Positions 14,099 through 17,844 of a stretch of 17,844 nt of DNA are shown here, piece by piece. Position 1 is the first letter of the stretch; each line of letters begins with the position of its first letter. Location of the stretch: positions 1 to 17,844 of the forward strand of contig CAZDOD010000045.1 in NCBI GenBank assembly GCA_964506935.1. Direction: 5' to 3'. The translations under genes and the position numbers were made by a program. The stretch is from CAZDOD01 sp964506935. GTDB taxonomy: Bacteria; Desulfobacterota; Zymogenia; Zymogenales; Zymogenaceae. Under the pieces are notes generated by a model. That model made no database searches. It was given only the letters and a program-made list of their open reading frames with translations, and was not told the DNA's origin.

Positions 14099-14216
14099 CT
14101 GGAGTAGAATAGAGGAAAAATATCAATAATCAGTCTTTGATAGAAGGATGATGATGTGAAAATGTAAATAGACTAAAATAGAGAAATTAAAAGGGGGTAA
14201 AAAGCCTCCTTTTTTT
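13907..14216 (+). repeat. Direct repeat copy B, 3' part of the TPR units
   Basis: This is the second copy of the segment at 12951-13265. It differs by scattered substitutions, a short deletion near 14171, a TAA stop six bases earlier in effect, and one G-T pair in the terminator stem. Confidence 0.9.
14189..14216 (+). terminator. Terminator of TPR unit 2
   Basis: AAAAGGGGG (14189-14197) pairs with CCTCCTTTT (14205-14213) around TAAAAAG, with one wobble pair and a seven-T tail to 14216. From here to 14357 the sequence is AT-rich with no other gene or confident promoter. Confidence 0.83.
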
Positions 14217-14357
14217 GTTCATATTTTTTATATAGTCACTCACAAATTGTAATAATACTTCCAAAATAATGGATTGTTTCACTTAAAGAAGGTTTCTTAT
14301 TGGTGAGCAATTTTTCTTTGAGGCTTAAATTAAAATTACAAAAAGAGAGGTGATAAT

Positions 14358-15086
14358 ATGGTAGGAACAGCAGCTGCTTTTGTAATAGGTGTGGCGGCAG
14401 GCTTAGTAGTAACGATTATAGTGTCACAATTAAGGGGTATATTTTCTCCAATTGAGAAAGAAATTCGTGAAATATATAGAGCTGTGTTGAATGTAGAGAA
14501 AAACCTTGAAGATTTCATGAAAGCAGAAGGTCATGGATTTGAAAAATATAAAATTGAATATTTGACAACCCCTTTTGATGAGTGGAGTGAAGTCACTAGT
14601 GAAGGTATTAATAGAAATGCAGAAATTCAATGGGAGGCGACAAGGGAAAAAAATGAGTTAATCAAAAATCTTTTGGATTCATTTATGGAAAAGTTGGAGG
14701 AGCATTTTGAGAAGTATCCCTTTCCATCAGTTCCTGTCGTTAAAATGAATGAAGGTGATGAATATATCGACATAACCAATATGGAGCATACAGGGGGCGG
14801 GGCCGCAATCAGTCCATCTGAGGCGATAATTATGAATGCGGTTCTGGGGGCTTTGCCCGGGGCAATAAGCACGGCTTTTGAAAATAGTGTTCCGGCTGCA
14901 TTAGAAAATGCGGTTCAAAGTGTCATTGAGAAGACGGGCGGCGTGGTTGATGGGGAAGGGCAAATGGCAAAGGAGGAAATGATCGGAGCAATGGTAGAAG
15001 GGATGGAAGAAGTTCCCGAACAATATAAGGAGATACGAAGAATAGTAGAACGAAATCAGACTCTCATCTATAGCTATCAGGACTAG
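14358..15086 (+). CDS. Unrecognised protein with N-terminal membrane helix
   Basis: This 242-residue protein is one I do not recognise. Residues 4-23 form a small-residue membrane helix (AAAFVIGVAAGLVVTIIV). Residues 30-55 and 83-120 are charged helices that could be coiled coils (EKEIREIYRAVLNVEKNLEDF; REKNELIKNLLDSFMEKLEEHF). A glycine run at 145-149 leads to a second moderately hydrophobic stretch, 150-190 (AIIMNAVLGALPGAISTAF). A charged tail follows. AGAGGTGA at 14346-14352 is a strong ribosome site. The first two thirds are AT-rich like the TPR tract, while the last third is GC-richer, hinting at a composite origin. It could belong to the TPR tract or to the phage-like cluster beyond; nothing seen decides this. 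Confidence 0.7.
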   Translation: MVGTAAAFVIGVAAGLVVTIIVSQLRGIFSPIEKEIREIYRAVLNVEKNLEDFMKAEGHGFEKYKIEYLTTPFDEWSEVTSEGINRNAEIQWEATREKNELIKNLLDSFMEKLEEHFEKYPFPSVPVVKMNEGDEYIDITNMEHTGGGAAISPSEAIIMNAVLGALPGAISTAFENSVPAALENAVQSVIEKTGGVVDGEGQMAKEEMIGAMVEGMEEVPEQYKEIRRIVERNQTLIYSYQD

Positions 15087-15104
15087 TTACTTCGATTGGA
15101 GCAC

Positions 15105-15191
15105 ATGATACAGACCAGGGCCTTAACCTTTGATCAGATATACAGGAAGATGGTCAAGAGGATGTGGGATGAATACAGGTGTGGAGGCTGA
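15105..15191 (+). CDS. Short 28-residue reading frame, possible phage gene remnant
   Basis: An ATG with GGAG just three bases upstream opens a 28-codon frame containing RALTFDQIYRKMVKRMWDEY. It lies between the unrecognised membrane protein and the palindrome ahead of the phage-like cluster. Its charged helical look could be the end of a tail-assembly or other small phage protein, but this is too short to assign. It may be a remnant or chance frame. It is in the same frame as the preceding gene, separated by that gene's TAG. Confidence 0.3.
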   Translation: MIQTRALTFDQIYRKMVKRMWDEYRCGG

Positions 15192-15198
15192 TAAATGG

Positions 15199-15245
15199 AG
15201 TTGCCAATTTGCCAACTTATAAGTTGACTAAATGGCAACTTTTTA
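15199..15245. terminator. Long palindrome with T run, terminator or operator
   Basis: The sequence is symmetric about 15219/15220. The inner perfect palindrome is CAACTTATAAGTTG (15213-15226), and the outer arms are AGTTGCCA (15199-15206) and TGGCAACT (15233-15240), with an unpaired internal loop. A T run at 15240-15244 follows. It would serve as a terminator for the upstream gene. The perfect inner 14-mer could equally be a protein-binding site ahead of the phage-like cluster. Confidence 0.6.
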
Positions 15246-15271
15246 CAGGATAAACAATATCAGGAGGAAAC

Positions 15272-17125
15272 ATGTCTGCAACAGTAAAGCTTAAAAAACC
15301 AAAAATAATAAACGATACCGCCTCAAGCGGTGGTGCGATGTCAAAGAACGATGTCCAGAACAACAAATCCCAGAACATCTTTCCCCATGTTGATGAATCG
15401 GAGAGGACATCGGGCATCACCCGATACCGGAAGGTCTTTCTAAAGAAGGAAGACGGGGTCTTGACCAACGCGAAGTTTTTTATCGACAGGCTCTCGCTCG
15501 CCGGGGACTACTTTAGGCTGAAGGAGGGGACCGATTCGGACGTCCAGTCGGACGCTGTCGGATACGATGACTGGGCCGGCTCGGGCGAGATTACCGAGGC
15601 GCTGTCAGGCGGGGCGTCAAAGAGCATCACCGCCCAGTATGATGCCAACGACGGCGTCTACGACGGTTCTAAGATCGCCCTCGTCGACTGGGATTACCTC
15701 GTCAGCGGCGCCCCGACCATCGAATATCTCGACGTCGAGTCCGCCGTGTTCGGCATCTCGGGGGACATCTCGGACGACTGCTCGAGTCTAGAGGGCTGGA
15801 CCAATCTCGACTCCGCCAACGGAGATACGACTCAGGAGACATTCGAGGGGAGCGAGACATTCAAGTTCACCGTTACATCGGCCGGCGCAAACCAGAAGGC
15901 CGAGGTGTCAAGAGACGTCGGGACGATAGGTTCGATATATACGGTCGAGATCAGGACATATTTCGACCTTGTCGGTACGACCGGAAACGACGACTATTTT
16001 TTGCTAATTTTCGATAATGGTGACGGCCAACTTCGCGCGAGGTTTGCTACAAACGGCCTCTTTATTTATAACGGCGCAAGTTACAACGAGGCGGGGACGG
16101 ACGTGGTCGATAGCGACACATGGACGGTGTGGCGCTTCGAGGTCGATTTTACGACGCCGGCGTCGGCAACTGTTGATATCTACAAGGACGGGGCGCTCGT
16201 CGCATCGGGCGTGGACTGCTCTGATACAACTACATCAAACGACGGACAAATAACACTTTCCCAGCACGGTGGGACGATAAATAACGTCTTATCCTATGTC
16301 AACTGCATCGAGATAGCCGACGGGATACCGGGCGAGGGTGGGAAGTGTTACATCTATTGTGACACGGCCGTTATCTCCGATCATTCGGTAAAGACAAATG
16401 GTGTGGTCATCGGCACCGAGGACGAGAACTTCGATATCGACGAAAAGACCCTCGTCATCAAGGTAGACGGTGGGACCGAACAGACGATAACTTTTTCCGG
16501 AGACGGAAAGAGCGCCTCCGAAGTAGTCGACGCTATAAACGCAGGTCTATCCGGCGGGACGGCATATGTATATGATACAACCAAGGTTGCAATCCGCACC
16601 GACTCCTACTACACAACCGGGTCGATACATGTTGTTTCTGCATCCACCGCTGATGACCTATTGGGGCTTGACAACTCCATACACTACGGGACCGACGGGA
16701 CGGTTGTTTCGACCGTAATCGATCTTGACACAATCGAGTCGTCCCAGAGCGACCTTGAGGTCAACTCCACAAACGGCACATTCAACGACAGCACATATCC
16801 CATAGAGACCTTCGACAAGGGAACGGTAACCGACGACTGGACGGTGACGTTTTCAAACGCGACCGAGTTCGGCGTCTCAGGGACGTTGACGGGAGACGTA
16901 GGCTCGGGAGAAATCACGGAGGATTTTTCGCCCGCAAACTGGGGCTCATACTACTTCAAGATACCCAAGGAGGGCTGGGGCGGGACATGGGCCCAAGGCG
17001 ACAGCATGACTTTTGAGACCGTAAACTCCGCAAAGGGTATTTGGGCAAAAGAGATGGTACCGGAAAATACCGAGGCGTATTTCGGCAACCGTGTTTCATT
17101 TACCCTAGATGGGGAGACCGCATAG
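15272..17125 (+). CDS. Phage-like virion or tail structural protein, mosaic
   Basis: This 617-residue protein has no signal peptide and is rich in Asp, Thr, Ser and Gly. The N-terminal segment (about 10-85) has SSGGAMSKNDVQ, then NNIFPHV-like and ERTSGITRYRKVFLKK motifs, followed by FIDRLSLAGDYF. I associate this pattern with structural proteins of Mu-like prophages. Residues about 165-350 look like an inserted jelly-roll, LamG-like domain (WTVWRFEVDF, VDIYKDGALVASG, then a short SYVNCIEIADG). Residues 390-475 form another module (TLVIKVDGGTEQTITFSG, ASEVVDAINAGL, DDLLGLDNSI). The end, VNSAKGIWAKEMVPENTEAYFGNRV, again looks phage-typical. A near-perfect AGGAGG lies at 15262-15267. The stop overlaps the next start by one base. 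A surface or glycan-binding role for the insert is inferred only. Confidence 0.7.
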   Translation: MSATVKLKKPKIINDTASSGGAMSKNDVQNNKSQNIFPHVDESERTSGITRYRKVFLKKEDGVLTNAKFFIDRLSLAGDYFRLKEGTDSDVQSDAVGYDDWAGSGEITEALSGGASKSITAQYDANDGVYDGSKIALVDWDYLVSGAPTIEYLDVESAVFGISGDISDDCSSLEGWTNLDSANGDTTQETFEGSETFKFTVTSAGANQKAEVSRDVGTIGSIYTVEIRTYFDLVGTTGNDDYFLLIFDNGDGQLRARFATNGLFIYNGASYNEAGTDVVDSDTWTVWRFEVDFTTPASATVDIYKDGALVASGVDCSDTTTSNDGQITLSQHGGTINNVLSYVNCIEIADGIPGEGGKCYIYCDTAVISDHSVKTNGVVIGTEDENFDIDEKTLVIKVDGGTEQTITFSGDGKSASEVVDAINAGLSGGTAYVYDTTKVAIRTDSYYTTGSIHVVSASTADDLLGLDNSIHYGTDGTVVSTVIDLDTIESSQSDLEVNSTNGTFNDSTYPIETFDKGTVTDDWTVTFSNATEFGVSGTLTGDVGSGEITEDFSPANWGSYYFKIPKEGWGGTWAQGDSMTFETVNSAKGIWAKEMVPENTEAYFGNRVSFTLDGETA

Positions 17126-17658
17126 TGGGGATCGGTTTACCAAAAGCCATCTACTATCTTTCACCCGAGGTTGGAGGGGACGATGCCTCCGGAAGGATAT
17201 ACTACCTCACGCCGAAAGAGATTATAGAAGAGGTCTACTACTTGGTTCCGAAGGGATCGGAGTATTGGATATTTATCGGCACATATCCTTTCAACGGCGA
17301 TCAGGTCTCGGAGGATTGGAACGGCTCGCCGGGAACATATGGAGGGGCTGCAGGGGAGATAGAGATAAAGGGATATAAGATGGCTCGGATAGAGGGGAAA
17401 GGTGGTGTGTGGAAGGATGGTTCGAGCGAAATAGCGTATCGTGCCAATCTGAGATTTAAATCTGCTCTTGAACACATTCAGGTGGGTGATAATACTAGCG
17501 GAGTCTACACAGCAGGGGAAGCGGCCGAGATCTGGGTTGGTGCACAGGGCAAGCTCACGTTGGGGGTGGATGGCAGGCTTGCCTGGGGGGCCTGGGGTGG
17601 TTCGCCGGAGGATAACTCGGGCACAATTACTTTTGACATATATGGATTGAAAAAATGA
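17125..17658 (+). CDS. Phage-cluster protein with three YYLxP repeats
   Basis: The GTG at 17125 shares its first base with the last base of the preceding TAG, and GGGGAG lies eight bases upstream. This gives a 177-residue protein instead of a frame reaching back into the previous gene. Residues 9-14, 25-30 and 37-42 carry the motif (I/V)YYL(S/T/V)P three times at short intervals. The remainder (about 45-177) is a glycine-rich, probably beta-stranded domain with YPFNGDQVSEDW, EIEIKGYKMARIEGKGGVW, EIWVGAQGKLTLGVDGRLAWG and GTITFDIYG. I do not recognise the family. Position and coupling imply a virion or tail component, perhaps a fibre or a small adaptor. The next gene starts inside its stop codon. 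Confidence 0.65.
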   Translation: MGIGLPKAIYYLSPEVGGDDASGRIYYLTPKEIIEEVYYLVPKGSEYWIFIGTYPFNGDQVSEDWNGSPGTYGGAAGEIEIKGYKMARIEGKGGVWKDGSSEIAYRANLRFKSALEHIQVGDNTSGVYTAGEAAEIWVGAQGKLTLGVDGRLAWGAWGGSPEDNSGTITFDIYGLKK

Positions 17659-17844
17659 GCTTCTTTGTAAGAGAGAACTTCAATTTGAATAACGGCGTCT
17701 TCCAGACCGGGATTGACACCGATACATCAGGAAACGGTACGATTTATCAAGACGGCGACTACGGTTATGTTTATACCTTCGACGATACAGACGCCGCATT
17801 GATAACTATTGAGGAGGGACTTCCGGCAAGAAATTTTTTTGGTG
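17655..17844 (+). CDS. Partial gene, phage-cluster protein, runs off the window
   Basis: The start ATG overlaps the preceding TGA (ATGA arrangement), and 63 codons are open to the window end. The visible part begins MSFFVRENFNLNNGVFQTG and continues through TSGNGTIYQDGDYGYVYTFDD. It resembles the start of a beta-rich structural protein. No stop codon is reached, so length and function are unknown. The overlap makes cotranslation with the upstream gene very likely. Confidence 0.65.
   Translation, partial: MSFFVRENFNLNNGVFQTGIDTDTSGNGTIYQDGDYGYVYTFDDTDAALITIEEGLPARNFFG

Noticed and set aside
12951..14216. Two direct repeats considered as a CRISPR or transposon end pair
   Set aside because: The copies are coding and about 310 bases long, with no terminal inverted repeats, no transposase and no spacer pattern. 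Gene duplication explains them.
15084..15191. Read-through of the TAG at 15084 to join the membrane protein to the short frame after it
   Set aside because: The two share a frame, but the added segment is short and different in character, and nothing suggests stop recoding.

Overview
The window reads as ordinary bacterial chromosome, most likely from an anaerobe related to the Deltaproteobacteria. This is an inference from gene content: a glutaconate-type CoA-transferase pair, a polyferredoxin-like regulator or electron carrier, an anaerobic sulfatase-maturase-type radical SAM enzyme, and dispersed palindromic repeats. No rRNA, tRNA, CRISPR array or insertion sequence was found. The right-hand end looks like part of a prophage or phage-derived structural cluster.

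Left block (1-5428, all minus strand). Reading leftward from a consensus promoter at 5505-5533 come an HTH/4Fe-4S protein, a TPR lipoprotein, and CoA-transferase subunits A and B, whose genes overlap. A secreted protein with four copies of a beta-rich repeat follows, with its own perfectly spaced promoter at 1581-1609. Two dispersed palindromic repeats lie at 4-69 and 1651-1722.

Central block (5603-11647, plus strand). A divergent promoter drives a likely three-gene operon: a membrane-embedded M28 peptidase, a tandem hotdog-fold protein, and a Tat-exported lipoprotein of the N-acyl-D-amino-acid deacylase family. It closes at a strong terminator (9657-9677). A SEC-C-tailed anSME-like radical SAM protein and a CBS-pair protein follow. 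A secreted TPR protein (11694-12557) converges on them from the minus strand.

Right block (12600-17844, plus strand). An AT-rich tract holds a tandem duplication. Each unit has a TTGACT-17-TATAAT promoter, a conserved leader, a membrane or secreted TPR gene, a nearly identical 3' end and a terminator; the second unit also carries a small lipoprotein gene. The TPR lipoprotein at 3748-4284 is a paralogue. After an unrecognised membrane-anchored protein and a long palindrome, base composition changes. Three closely packed or overlapping genes then run off the window; the first has features I associate with tail or virion proteins of Mu-like prophages.

The most notable items are the duplicated TPR units, the M28 peptidase whose metal-ligand motifs are split by membrane helices, the envelope-directed deacylase operon with its double hotdog protein, and the mosaic phage structural protein. 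None proves a new system from sequence alone.
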